IMG/VR virus record: IMGVR_UViG_3300030333_002778
Coordinates: 25,461 to 89,460 of that record
DNA: 64,000 nucleotides
Reading direction: 5' to 3' (one strand)
Origin: a virus
The notes beneath the pieces were generated by a model that saw only the letters and a list, made by a program, of their open reading frames with translations, had not been told where the DNA came from and did not search any database. This document shows positions 1 to 7,659 of this stretch, in pieces (positions within the stretch are counted from its first letter, which is position 1; every line of letters begins with the position of its first letter). A program made the translations under genes and the position numbers.

Positions 1-13
1 AGCAGAAGAATCT

Positions 14-292
14 ATGCAGTTGTTTCAAGAATATAAAGATTTAGTGAGGGAAAGATATGGTCCTTCAACTTACATGCTTAATCGTGACTTTGATCATAAG
101 TATGAAATTGATATATTTGAAGATGATGATGATCCATCTATAAAAACAGATGGTAAAGGTGGTGTACTTTATTATAAAACTAGAAAAGATATGTTTATGG
201 ATAATCCTTGTACAAAAGAAGAATGGGAAGAATATCATAAACATAAAGATTTTCATGATCAATATCAATTTATAATAAAGAACGATGATTGA
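14..292 (+). CDS. Hypothetical acidic protein, possibly 5'-truncated
   Basis: I do not recognise this protein of 92 or more residues. It is strongly charged, with an Asp run in the middle and a Lys/Glu/His-rich C-terminal half, and has no membrane segment. The frame is open to the left edge of the window (Ala-Glu-Glu-Ser precede the Met), so the gene may start outside; the Met at 14 is simply the first visible start. Its TGA stop overlaps the start of the next small gene, placing it in a chain of translationally coupled small genes. Confidence 0.55.
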   Translation: MQLFQEYKDLVRERYGPSTYMLNRDFDHKYEIDIFEDDDDPSIKTDGKGGVLYYKTRKDMFMDNPCTKEEWEEYHKHKDFHDQYQFIIKNDD

Positions 293-383
293 AATATTTA
301 TAATAAGCCTATTTGCAGGGATAGCGATAGGCTTATACATATCAAGTCAAATTAATCGTTGGATAGATAAAAATAGTAAATAA
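285..383 (+). CDS. Small single-pass membrane peptide (32 aa)
   Basis: The peptide begins MIEIFIISLFAG and has a hydrophobic helix over residues 3-20 followed by a polar tail with Arg, Lys and Asp. That predicts one membrane span. The ATG overlaps the stop of the upstream gene, and two bases separate its TAA from the next ATG, so it sits in a tightly packed cluster. No function can be inferred. The packing and the clean helix-plus-tail design are the reasons for calling it. Confidence 0.5.
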   Translation: MIEIFIISLFAGIAIGLYISSQINRWIDKNSK

Positions 384-385
384 TT

Positions 386-475
386 ATGAAAAGAGATGAA
401 ATTCAAACAACAGCATTACTCATAGCAATAGTAATATTCTATGTATTAATGCTTTTAATAATGATAACACGATGA
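386..475 (+). CDS. Small single-pass membrane peptide (29 aa)
   Basis: This is a short charged N-terminus (MKRDEIQTT) followed by one continuous hydrophobic helix (about residues 10-27) ending in Thr-Arg. The TGA stop overlaps the ATG of the next gene in an ATGA junction, typical of translational coupling. Its function is unknown; a small membrane effector or a lysis- or exclusion-type peptide is possible but not shown. Confidence 0.5.
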   Translation: MKRDEIQTTALLIAIVIFYVLMLLIMITR

Positions 476-657
476 AAGAATCAGCATTTTATAATATAAA
501 TATGAAAGGTAAACGTGAACCTAATGAGTCTAGAGAAGACTATAAAGCACGTATGAGGGAGGTGAAAGAAAGAACAAAATTACATTTAAAAGGAAGAATA
601 ATATGGGACAGTAAAACTCTTGGTACATATATCAAGAAATTACATGGCCCATTATGA
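472..657 (+). CDS. Hypothetical basic protein (61 aa)
   Basis: This small, very Lys/Arg-rich protein contains a charged helical segment (NESREDYKARMREVKERTK) and a basic C-terminus. It has no recognised domain; the composition would suit a nucleic-acid-binding or accessory protein. Its start is coupled to the preceding membrane peptide (ATGA). Its stop lies five bases before the first helix of the structured non-coding region, so the RNA could be co-transcribed with it. Confidence 0.6.
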   Translation: MKESAFYNINMKGKREPNESREDYKARMREVKERTKLHLKGRIIWDSKTLGTYIKKLHGPL

Positions 658-660
658 TGT

Positions 661-1320
661 TGTGGGATGGAGTATATCGTAAGAATACTTGAGGATTTTT
701 AGTTGATTGTAATTATTTTTTGTCCTTTCATGCATCCCACTTATTAAAGGGGAATTTAGTATAGTGAGTGGCGCGTTGCTATACACATTTTTGCTGACAT
801 AATCTTGGATGGTTTCCCCAGTATACAAAGAGGAGTGCTCGATATAAGACGAGGTTATTCACGCATTCGTACATGTAGTTTTAAAAGTTCCATCTTAATT
901 CAAGCATGTGAGAGCTCCTCTGTGATATAAACAAAGAAAGACGGAAGACCGTTAGACTATTATTAATTATAATTGTAACAGGTTATAAACGTTAGTTTAA
1001 TAAAGAACGTCACTATGTAGAAAGAGGTTATCCATTTATCTTCGGATATTTCGATGAATGATCATTGTAATTGTGATCTGATAGATCTGTAGTTAATTCT
1101 ACGGGGAGAATCAGCATAGTTACCATAGACTGTCATGAAGTCTTTCACTTGTTTATGTATTAGCCAGTGATATGGATATAATAATAGATAAGCCGGCCAG
1201 CTTATCGCGGGAAAGTAATCCGTATTGGATGACTTAACACAATAGTGTTAAACCCATTATTATTGAAGTATCACTAGGCTGATACGCTTATAGCAAATAC
1301 TATTATCATTATGATAATGT
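661..1320 (+). ncRNA. Large ornate structured RNA (putative, unassigned class)
   Basis: No reading frame of note occurs here, the sequence is visibly richer in G and C than its surroundings, and inverted repeats are dense. The strongest element is an 18-bp helix, 1156-1173 with 1268-1286, with three or four G-U pairs and a single bulged A at 1276. It leads through a small internal loop to a second helix (1179-1186 with 1258-1265) that closes a four-way junction of three hairpins: 1187-1193/1200-1206, 1208-1211/1219-1222 and 1234-1240/1245-1251 (AATA loop). Other helices: 662-669/733-740, 749-754/814-819, 759-764/779-784, 829-835/915-921 continuing as 838-840/912-914, 941-944/949-952, 967-974/981-988 stacked on 989-993/1006-1010, a UUCG hairpin 1037-1040/1045-1048, 1086-1092/1099-1105 and 1127-1131/1139-1143. 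Strand is taken from the flanking genes. The ends are not defined: a poor promoter-like TTG...TATTTTTTG (689-722) could place the 5' end near 728, and the AT hairpin 1302-1318 may mark the 3' end. Size and phage location recall GOLLD and ROOL RNAs, but I cannot assign it. Confidence 0.72.
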
Positions 1321-1407
1321 ATAAATATTTAGTTATGTCTATTCTCATTGAATACAATATACATATCTAATGTTACAAGAATGTTAAATTAAAATTAAAT
1401 AATTATT
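1321..1407 (+). other. AT-rich leader upstream of the 79-aa gene
   Basis: These 87 bases between the last RNA hairpin and the next start codon have no gene. They end in an A-rich stretch (TTAAATTAAAATTAAAT) just before the ATG. Similar TTAAAATTAAAT-like runs precede the SSB start (about 8339) and the DNA polymerase start (about 2008). They probably act as an unstructured, SD-independent translation start region of Bacteroidetes type (inference). Confidence 0.35.
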
Positions 1408-1647
1408 ATGTTTTGGAAAGATGCAGTAAATAATAAATATAAACATCTGATGAATTTAGTACCAGATGTTAGAAAGAAAGCTAAACTCCCTTATTCTGTC
1501 AATGTATTAGACGAGAAATTGGTAGAGTTAGAAAAAGAATACAACCGATTACAAGAACTAGACGCTAGTGACAAAGATATAACAGAAATAGAAAACCTTA
1601 TAACAGATTTAAAAAGTTCCATAACTATATTGATTATTGGAACATAA
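1408..1647 (+). CDS. Hypothetical coiled-coil protein (79 aa)
   Basis: This small charged protein has a central heptad-like helix (about residues 35-70, rich in Glu/Leu/Lys) and a short hydrophobic C-terminus (SSITILIIGT). No family is recognised. It is the first gene after the structured RNA, opens with ATG behind an A-rich leader without Shine-Dalgarno, and is followed by another membrane peptide gene. Confidence 0.55.
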   Translation: MFWKDAVNNKYKHLMNLVPDVRKKAKLPYSVNVLDEKLVELEKEYNRLQELDASDKDITEIENLITDLKSSITILIIGT

Positions 1648-1674
1648 TTATTATCTTTATAAAAACGTTAATAT

Positions 1675-1755
1675 ATGTGGATATTAAAAGTATTAATTGC
1701 ACTAGGAATCTTATATAGTTTAGGATATTTATTCAACTCGTGGGAAGAACAATAA
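1675..1755 (+). CDS. Small membrane peptide (26 aa)
   Basis: It encodes MWILKVLIALGILYSLGYLF followed by NSWEEQ, one near-perfect membrane helix with a short acidic tail. It is the third such peptide in the first 2 kb. Two bases separate its TAA from the ATG of the next gene. Only its layout and hydrophobic profile support it. Confidence 0.42.
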   Translation: MWILKVLIALGILYSLGYLFNSWEEQ

Positions 1756-1757
1756 AT

Positions 1758-1964
1758 ATGAGTTATATGAAATGGTTATCGACTCTTACCAAGGATGAGG
1801 TAGAGGAGATGAGAAATGAACTTCATAAAGCTGTAGCCAACAAACAAATCAAATTAAAATATAAGGATACAGAATATACTACTATGAAAATGAGTAGTAT
1901 AATAAACTATATGGATGATTTCTGGGAATTTAAAAATTGTGTAAAATTAGAAAAGGAGGATTAA
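1758..1964 (+). CDS. Hypothetical protein (68 aa)
   Basis: This is a small soluble, charged, probably helical protein (MSYMKWLSTLTKDEVEEM...). An in-frame GTG at 1740 would overlap the previous gene by 16 bases. The ATG at 1758, two bases after the upstream stop, fits the packing better and is preferred. Its stop lies inside a perfect GGAGGA/TCCTCC hairpin, so the small-gene transcript probably ends here. No function is recognised. Confidence 0.55.
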   Translation: MSYMKWLSTLTKDEVEEMRNELHKAVANKQIKLKYKDTEYTTMKMSSIINYMDDFWEFKNCVKLEKED

Positions 1965-1980
1965 TTTCCTCCTTTCTTGT
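1952..1980 (+). terminator. Hairpin terminator before the DNA polymerase gene
   Basis: A perfect 9-bp inverted repeat, AAAGGAGGA (1952-1960) and TCCTCCTTT (1967-1975), flanks a TTAATT loop and is followed by CTTGTT, a weak T-rich tail. It spans the stop codon of the 68-aa gene and precedes a 47-base gap before the polymerase start. A transcription terminator or RNA-stabilising 3' hairpin is the simplest reading. Confidence 0.55.
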
Positions 1981-2022
1981 TAATAGCATGTATAAATATA
2001 TACAGAAGTAAAAATTTAAATT

Positions 2023-3894
2023 ATGAGTAAAATAGTATTAATTACAAATCAAAAACAAATAACGACTCCAAATTGTCCTTTTGAAATAGGAACAATGGAA
2101 GAGTGTGTAGATTATTTGAAAGGTCAACAATATATAGCTGTTGATACTGAAACTGAGGGTAAGGATTTCACCCGCAAAAAAATAGTAATGTTTCAAATAG
2201 GAACAAAAGAAATTCAATATGTTATAGATACTAGATATATATCTATAGAACCACTAAGAGATATACTTGAAGATACAGAATATCATGTAAAAATATTTCA
2301 TAATATTAAGTTTGATTATAAGTTTATTAAATCAAATTATAATATTGAAGTAGAGAATATTTATGATACTATGTTAGCTGAAGGTGTATTACATTGTGGT
2401 AAAGATAAGCACGGATACAGCCTTAACCGCCTAACACAGAGGTATTTAGGGGTGACGCTTGACAAAGAAGTTCGTAACAAATTTATAGGATTAGATGGTA
2501 AACCATTTACTGCTGAACAAATTTGTTATGGAGCTAAAGATGTACAATATTTGATTGAAATTATGGAGACTCAATTAGATCAGATATTTAAACTAGAATT
2601 ACATTATGTATTAATACTAGAAAATAAAGCAGCTTTAGCTTTTGCAGACATAGAATATAATGGTCTATGTTTTGATCAAGACTCTTGGCTTAAGAATGCT
2701 CAGGTAAATGAAACTGAAGTTACTTTACTCGAACAAGAATTGGATCAATGTATTGTTGATAATAATCTAGATGATTTTATTTCTAATCATGTTCAGCTTG
2801 ATTTCTTTACACCTGTTGAAGATCTTCGTAAAGTCAATGTTAAGTGGTCATCTCCTATGCAAGTTAAGAATGTAATGGAAAGACATTTAGATACATCACT
2901 TGAAAAAGTTAATGCATTTGAATTATCTAAATATAAAGATAGACCATTTGTAGGTAAATATCTTAAATATAAAGAAAAACAAAAGATATTAAGTACTTAT
3001 GGTAAATCTTTTCTTAAATATGTGATGAAAGATGGTAAAGTCAGAACAAGCTTTTGGCAAATATTAAATACTGGGCGTGTGTCTAGTGGATCTAAAGAGG
3101 ATCGTAAGCCTAATATGCAGAACATTCCAGCGAGGAATCAGTTTAGGAATTGCTTTCATGCAAGAGATGGACACAGTATTGTATCTGTTGATTACAGTGG
3201 GCAGGAGTTAGCTATTATTGCTTACGGTTCTCAAGATCCTGTTTGGATTAAATGTAGAAAGAATAATGAAGATCTCCATTCAGTATGTGCTGAATTAGTA
3301 TTTGGTGATAAATGGCATACAGGTGATAAAAAGAAATTAAGAAACATGATTAAGACTATTAATTTCGGATTAGCTTATGGTATGAGTAAGTTTAAATTAT
3401 CTGATACATTAAATATTGATGTAGATGAAGCTGATGAACTTATAAAGAAATACTTTAGCGCATTTCCTAATATAAAAGCATTTTTAAATAAACTTGGATG
3501 GTATGGTGTTATGAATGGTCATATTAAAACTTTTAAACCTTTTAGAAGAATTAGATGGTTTGAAAATTGGTATGCAGGTATACATAATTCATATAAAGAT
3601 TTCAAGATTAAAGGAGCGATTGAGCGTGCATCTAAAAATACTCCTATTCAAGGTACAGGAGCGGATATGATTAAACAATCTATGATTCTCATAAGAGAAG
3701 AGATTAAGAAAAATAATTATCCTTGTTACATGGTAACACAAGTACATGATGAAATAGGTGTAGAAGTTAAAGATGATTTCGCTGAAGAATGGGCTCATAT
3801 ACAATGTGAGTTAATGAAGAAAGCTGGTAAAATGATTGTTGATGGATTTGAAATGTCAGTTGATTATACAATAACTAAAAAATGGAGTAAATAA
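2023..3894 (+). CDS. Family A DNA polymerase with 3'-5' exonuclease
   Basis: This is the replicative polymerase of the phage. The N-terminal third is a DEDDy proofreading exonuclease: ExoI AVDTETEG (about residues 38-45), ExoII FHNIKFDYKF and ExoIII YGAKDVQYL. The polymerase domain shows motif A DYSGQELA (catalytic Asp near 390), motif B RNMIKTINFGLAYG (about 443-456), TPIQGTGADMIKQS, and motif C QVHDE (Asp near 576). All catalytic carboxylates are present. At 623 residues it is short, lacks a 5'-nuclease domain and matches phage polymerases more than bacterial Pol I. Its stop overlaps the next start by one base (TAATG), coupling it to the SF2 helicase. An A-rich leader without Shine-Dalgarno precedes the ATG. 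Confidence 0.96.
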   Translation: MSKIVLITNQKQITTPNCPFEIGTMEECVDYLKGQQYIAVDTETEGKDFTRKKIVMFQIGTKEIQYVIDTRYISIEPLRDILEDTEYHVKIFHNIKFDYKFIKSNYNIEVENIYDTMLAEGVLHCGKDKHGYSLNRLTQRYLGVTLDKEVRNKFIGLDGKPFTAEQICYGAKDVQYLIEIMETQLDQIFKLELHYVLILENKAALAFADIEYNGLCFDQDSWLKNAQVNETEVTLLEQELDQCIVDNNLDDFISNHVQLDFFTPVEDLRKVNVKWSSPMQVKNVMERHLDTSLEKVNAFELSKYKDRPFVGKYLKYKEKQKILSTYGKSFLKYVMKDGKVRTSFWQILNTGRVSSGSKEDRKPNMQNIPARNQFRNCFHARDGHSIVSVDYSGQELAIIAYGSQDPVWIKCRKNNEDLHSVCAELVFGDKWHTGDKKKLRNMIKTINFGLAYGMSKFKLSDTLNIDVDEADELIKKYFSAFPNIKAFLNKLGWYGVMNGHIKTFKPFRRIRWFENWYAGIHNSYKDFKIKGAIERASKNTPIQGTGADMIKQSMILIREEIKKNNYPCYMVTQVHDEIGVEVKDDFAEEWAHIQCELMKKAGKMIVDGFEMSVDYTITKKWSK

Positions 3895-5090
3895 TGAATA
3901 TATCTAAAATAAAAGATAAAATTCAAAGAAAAGGTCTAAATAAATGGTTTAGTAAGCCGTGGTATGGGAGGGGTACTCTACAATATGCTACCGGTTCAGG
4001 TAAGACACGTTGTGGTGTTCTGGCCGCGGCTTATTTAGCCAAAATAACTAATATGGATGCTAGGATATTAATATTAACTCCTACTGAAACTATTAGAGAT
4101 AGATCATGGAAAGATGAATTTTATAAATGGAACGAAGGTGATGTATATGAACAATGTGTTAAATGTGTTTGTATACAAACCGCATATAAATGGATAGGTC
4201 ACAGTTTTGATCTAGTAATTGCAGATGAAATACATAATTATGTATCTCCTGAATATTTTAATTTCTTTGCTAATAACAAATTTGTTAGGATATTAGGATT
4301 ATCTGCATATATAGATCCAATTAAATTGAGATTATTAAATAGTATAGCACCTGTAGTAGAATCTATTTCTACATTAAAAGCACAGGATCTTGGATTGATT
4401 AGTCCATTCAAGATATATAATGTCCCGGTTAGATTGACCACAGATGAACAAATAGAATATGATAAAGCAGATAAATCATTTAATGGTTTATTTTCCTTTT
4501 TTAACAAAGATCTTAAAACTATGTTTGCTTGTATGAATACAAATGTATATAGTAATTTTCTTGCTAAAAAAGGCATGGTTCTTGACGCTTCTGTGGCAAG
4601 CTATCCGTTTATGTGTAATGCAGCAATGGCTAAGAGAAAGAATATAATATATAATTCTAAATCTAAAATCAAAGCTGTTAAAAAACTATCAAATATTTTT
4701 TCTGAGAAGAAGGCTATTATATTTTCTCAGACTATTGAATTTGCTGACAAAGTCACAGATGAATTAGATAATTGTGTAAGTTTTCATAGTAAAATTCCTA
4801 AAAAGAAAAGAAATGAAAACTTGAATTTGTTAAAGAGCGGGAACTCAATAACACGAATATCTACTGCTAAGGCTTTGAACGAAGGTATGAATGTACCTGA
4901 TATTTCTATGGCAATTATTGCTAGTGGAACAAGCAAGACTAAAGATATGATTCAGCGTATTGGTAGAGCAGTACGTTGGGAAGCTAATAAAGAAGCTTCA
5001 ATCTTTCGTCTCTACATTCAAGACAGTCAAGAGGAGAAATGGGTTAGCGCTTCTCAGGAAAAATATGAAGTTGAACAATTAAAATTATAA
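3894..5090 (+). CDS. SF2 DEAD/SNF2-like helicase
   Basis: An ATP-dependent nucleic-acid translocase, probably assisting replication or recombination. Motif I/Walker A is ATGSGKTR (about residues 32-39), motif II is ADEIHNY (about 108-114), a motif III-like LGLSAY follows, and the C-terminal RecA fold ends in motif VI, QRIGRAVRWE (about 353-362). The DEIH box and arginine fingers fit the UvsW/SNF2-like SF2 helicases common in phages. At 398 residues it is a minimal two-lobe helicase. It is coupled to the polymerase by a one-base overlap and separated from the next gene by one base. Confidence 0.9.
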   Translation: MNISKIKDKIQRKGLNKWFSKPWYGRGTLQYATGSGKTRCGVLAAAYLAKITNMDARILILTPTETIRDRSWKDEFYKWNEGDVYEQCVKCVCIQTAYKWIGHSFDLVIADEIHNYVSPEYFNFFANNKFVRILGLSAYIDPIKLRLLNSIAPVVESISTLKAQDLGLISPFKIYNVPVRLTTDEQIEYDKADKSFNGLFSFFNKDLKTMFACMNTNVYSNFLAKKGMVLDASVASYPFMCNAAMAKRKNIIYNSKSKIKAVKKLSNIFSEKKAIIFSQTIEFADKVTDELDNCVSFHSKIPKKKRNENLNLLKSGNSITRISTAKALNEGMNVPDISMAIIASGTSKTKDMIQRIGRAVRWEANKEASIFRLYIQDSQEEKWVSASQEKYEVEQLKL

Positions 5091-5091
5091 T

Positions 5092-5529
5092 ATGAAAACA
5101 ATTCTTGAAGCAAAAGATCATCTGCGCAAGAATTATAAGTCTGGTACTGGTTGTCCCGTTTGCGGACAACTAGTCAAGGCCTATAAGCGTAAGTTAAATT
5201 CAAATATGTGTAAAGCATTAGCAATTATATATAATAGAACTTCTGATGGATCTACTATACATGTACAAAATACTTTTTCTGATTTAGGATTAAGAGCAAC
5301 TGCTATGGATTATACTCATCTAGAGAAATGGGGATTTATAGAAACAGGAGATGTACATGGTCACTGGAAAATAACTAAAAAAGGTAAAGATTTTCTGGCT
5401 AATCAATCTGTAGCTTCTGCATACTGTTTAGTATATGCAGGTAAGGTATATGAATGGTCTAGTGAAATGATTACCATTGAAGAAGCTTTAACAAAACGAT
5501 TTAAATTAACAGATGTAATGCAATTATGA
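5092..5529 (+). CDS. Zn-knuckle plus winged-helix protein
   Basis: Near the N-terminus (about residues 22-26) is CPVCGQ followed by a basic stretch, half of a possible zinc site; another Cys follows near residue 40. Residues 40-105 read as a winged helix-turn-helix: helices, then LEKWGFIE, then a beta-wing WKITKKGKDFL as in MarR/ArsR-like folds. A DNA-binding regulator or a replication-initiation accessory factor is plausible. Its position between a helicase and DnaB-like genes suits either. The function is inferred from fold only. The TGA stop overlaps the next ATG. Confidence 0.6.
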   Translation: MKTILEAKDHLRKNYKSGTGCPVCGQLVKAYKRKLNSNMCKALAIIYNRTSDGSTIHVQNTFSDLGLRATAMDYTHLEKWGFIETGDVHGHWKITKKGKDFLANQSVASAYCLVYAGKVYEWSSEMITIEEALTKRFKLTDVMQL

Positions 5530-5693
5530 AACACGATGAAACACGAAATGGAATACCTTGGGATGCGATAGATGATTACTATCAAACTCTCGAAAAAAAG
5601 ATTATTACAGTGACGTATGTCATTGGTAATCAGACAATTACAAGTCATAAAAAAGTAAAAAAATTCGATAAAAAACTTGTCGAAAAACTATAG
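5526..5693 (+). CDS. Hypothetical basic protein (55 aa)
   Basis: A short frame starting MKHDETRNGIPWDAIDDYYQ and ending in a very Lys-rich tail. Its ATG overlaps the TGA of the winged-helix gene (ATGA), strong circumstantial support for translation. It ends with TAG. No domain is recognised; its size and charge suggest a small nucleic-acid-binding accessory protein. Confidence 0.5.
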   Translation: MKHDETRNGIPWDAIDDYYQTLEKKIITVTYVIGNQTITSHKKVKKFDKKLVEKL

Positions 5694-5732
5694 TTTTATT
5701 ATATTTACAAACTTAAAATTTCCTATAATTAT

Positions 5733-6317
5733 ATGAATATAGAAATCAATGTTTTTGGTTTAATAAATAATAAATTAACAGCATCACAGTATGTTATGTT
5801 AAATTTATTATTTGAAAATAAGAAGGAGTTATTTGTAAATTATGTTAATCTATATGGATTTGCAAAAAGAGAACTACAAGGACTGGTGGATCAGGGTTAT
5901 ATATTAACTTGTGATCCACAACAGCCCTTAACTTGTATAACTATTGCAAGAGATAAAGTCAGAAAATTATTAGGAATAGAAGAATCTTATTTCACAGAAT
6001 TATTTGAAAAATATCCTATAAAAGTATACAATGGTAGAACAGTGCGAGTATTAAGACCTACAACGCTTTCTTCAAAGGGAGCACAAAATTGTAAAGCTAA
6101 ATATGATCGTGTTGTAAAGGGTAATTTGCAAAAACATAAATTCATTATGGATTGTTTAAATAAAGAAATAGAAACCAGAACAAGAGGTGGAAATTTACAA
6201 TATATGCATGCATTAGAAACTTATTTAAACAAAAATGCTTGGGATGCTTATGAGTCCCTATTAGATAGTAATAATAACGTATCTTCAGATACAAAATATG
6301 GTGAAGGATTAATATGA
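5733..6317 (+). CDS. Hypothetical protein in replication block (194 aa)
   Basis: No domain is recognised. The first 75 residues look like a small helical or winged-helix fold (TASQYVMLNLLFENKK...LQGLVDQGYI); the rest is helical and basic, including RTRGGNLQYMHALETYL. It directly precedes the DnaB-like helicase gene and overlaps it by four bases (ATGA), so a helicase loader or initiator role is an attractive guess, but only a guess. Its 39-base leader carries a weak promoter-like TATATTTA. Confidence 0.7.
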   Translation: MNIEINVFGLINNKLTASQYVMLNLLFENKKELFVNYVNLYGFAKRELQGLVDQGYILTCDPQQPLTCITIARDKVRKLLGIEESYFTELFEKYPIKVYNGRTVRVLRPTTLSSKGAQNCKAKYDRVVKGNLQKHKFIMDCLNKEIETRTRGGNLQYMHALETYLNKNAWDAYESLLDSNNNVSSDTKYGEGLI

Positions 6318-7306
6318 CAAAAATAAATAAACCTAGATTACAATATACAAGTATAAAGAAAGCAACATTTGATGCTACTCAGTATATTGAAAAGAGAAGA
6401 AAAGGATTAATTAAATCCTTAAGAACTCCATGGTCTAAATATAACCATGTGAGTATGGACGGAATAGAGTGGAACACTATACATACTATAGCGGGTATGT
6501 CTGGTAGTGGTAAAACTGCTATTATAAATCAGTTAGAAACAGAATTATTTAGATTAAATACAGATGAAAAATTTGCTGTATTATCATTTAATTTTGAAAT
6601 GCTAGCACGTCAACTAATAAGCAGAAAGTTTTCTAATGCTTTAAATACAACAACTAGAAAACTACATAGTGGTATAGAAGGATATTCTTTATCTGATGCT
6701 GCTTATTATAAAGTTCTTTCTACAGGAAAGGAATTATCTCAATTACCTATATGGTATGTAGAAATGCCTGGAAATGTAGAGTTAATTAAAAATACAATAG
6801 AACATTTTGTTACATCCGCAGAAAATAAAGATCGTGGTGTAGTAGTTATGTTAGATCATACAATTCTTGTAAGAGGTAAAGCCGGAGAATTAGAACGACT
6901 AATATTAGTTGAACTGATGGTTATGGCAAACTCTCTTAAAAAGAAATATAAGATTGCATTTGTATTTTTATCTCAGCTGAATAGAGAAATAGAACAAGCT
7001 GATCGAGTTGTAGAACCATCACAGCAATTTCCTAAAAAGAAAGATTTATTTGGTGGTGATTCAGTATATATGTTCTCTGATTTAGTAATGGTTTCAATGA
7101 ATCCTGAGCAATTAGGATTAGAAACTTATGGACCAAAGAGTTGGCCAACTAAAGATGCATTATTTTGGCATTTTCTAAAAGTAAGAGAGGGTAAACCTTG
7201 TATTGCTAAAATGAAAAACGAATTAATGTATAATAGAGTGGTTGATTATACGGTAGAAAATGTATATGAATTAAATACTAATAAAGATGACAAAAATATG
7301 GGATGA
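6314..7306 (+). CDS. DnaB-like SF4 replicative helicase
   Basis: A hexameric 5'-3' helicase candidate for fork unwinding. The RecA-type core shows Walker A GMSGSGKTA (about residues 60-68), a Walker B-like hydrophobic strand ending VVVMLDHT (about 176-183), and a downstream FVFLSQLNREIE, the typical SQLNR strand of DnaB-type helicases. At 330 residues it has essentially the C-terminal motor only; the DnaB N-terminal primase-interaction domain is absent, as in many phage homologues. It overlaps both neighbours by short stretches. Family is confident; interaction with the primase downstream is inferred. Confidence 0.88.
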   Translation: MTKINKPRLQYTSIKKATFDATQYIEKRRKGLIKSLRTPWSKYNHVSMDGIEWNTIHTIAGMSGSGKTAIINQLETELFRLNTDEKFAVLSFNFEMLARQLISRKFSNALNTTTRKLHSGIEGYSLSDAAYYKVLSTGKELSQLPIWYVEMPGNVELIKNTIEHFVTSAENKDRGVVVMLDHTILVRGKAGELERLILVELMVMANSLKKKYKIAFVFLSQLNREIEQADRVVEPSQQFPKKKDLFGGDSVYMFSDLVMVSMNPEQLGLETYGPKSWPTKDALFWHFLKVREGKPCIAKMKNELMYNRVVDYTVENVYELNTNKDDKNMG

Positions 7307-7658
7307 TAGTAATTTTATATCAACTGGTAATGACTATGATATAGATTATAGCAACTCAGAAGATTATGAGAGTTGTGTAAAAGAACTAGAAGCATTAGCA
7401 AGAAATATAGAGGAAGCAAAACGACCTGGATATACTCAAGCTAATGGAGACGTATTGGCTAATTTCAAGAAAGCGGCAGAATTAGCTGGGACAACACCTA
7501 TGCAAGCATGGGGTGTATATTTTTATAAACATGTAGCTGCAATTTTATCTCATGCTAAAGATCCTAATATTCCTCAAGCGGAAGATTTGGATGGTAGATT
7601 TGCAGATGCGATGAATTATCTTAAATTGGGTTTTTACCTATTAAAACAGAAAAAGTAA
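7287..7658 (+). CDS. Small phage protein with GD-x-NF-type helical fold
   Basis: The segment TQANGDVLANFKKAAEL (about residues 51-67), followed by W..YFYKHVAAI and a C-terminal DAMNYLKLGFYLL helix, resembles the all-helical phage proteins annotated DUF6378/DUF1599, thought to be related to nucleotide-processing folds. That link is from pattern memory and unproved. The N-terminal 40 residues are acidic. It starts inside the helicase gene (20-base overlap) and is followed after one base by the Sak4-like ATPase. Confidence 0.6.
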   Translation: MTKIWDDSNFISTGNDYDIDYSNSEDYESCVKELEALARNIEEAKRPGYTQANGDVLANFKKAAELAGTTPMQAWGVYFYKHVAAILSHAKDPNIPQAEDLDGRFADAMNYLKLGFYLLKQKK

Positions 7659-7659
7659 T

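Noticed and set aside
689-722. Promoter-like TTG...TATTTTTTG within the non-coding region
   Set aside because: The -7 box has one base too many for TAnnTTTG and the spacer is 22 bases; it also lies inside the 662-740 helix. Mentioned only as a possible RNA 5' end.
1302-1318. AT-only palindrome as an intrinsic terminator of the RNA
   Set aside because: The stem is all A-T apart from one G-C pair and lacks a T tract after it; kept only as a possible 3' boundary.
661-1320. Group I/II intron or tRNA cluster
   Set aside because: It lies between genes rather than inside one, and I found no tRNA T-loop, intron core motifs or intron-encoded protein.
1740-1757. GTG start for the 68-aa gene
   Set aside because: It would overlap the preceding membrane peptide gene by 16 bases; the ATG at 1758 is a better start given the two-base spacing.
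4238-4576. 112-aa frame on the minus strand inside the SF2 helicase gene
   Set aside because: It lies antisense to a gene with clear helicase motifs and has no motif, spacing or start signal of its own.
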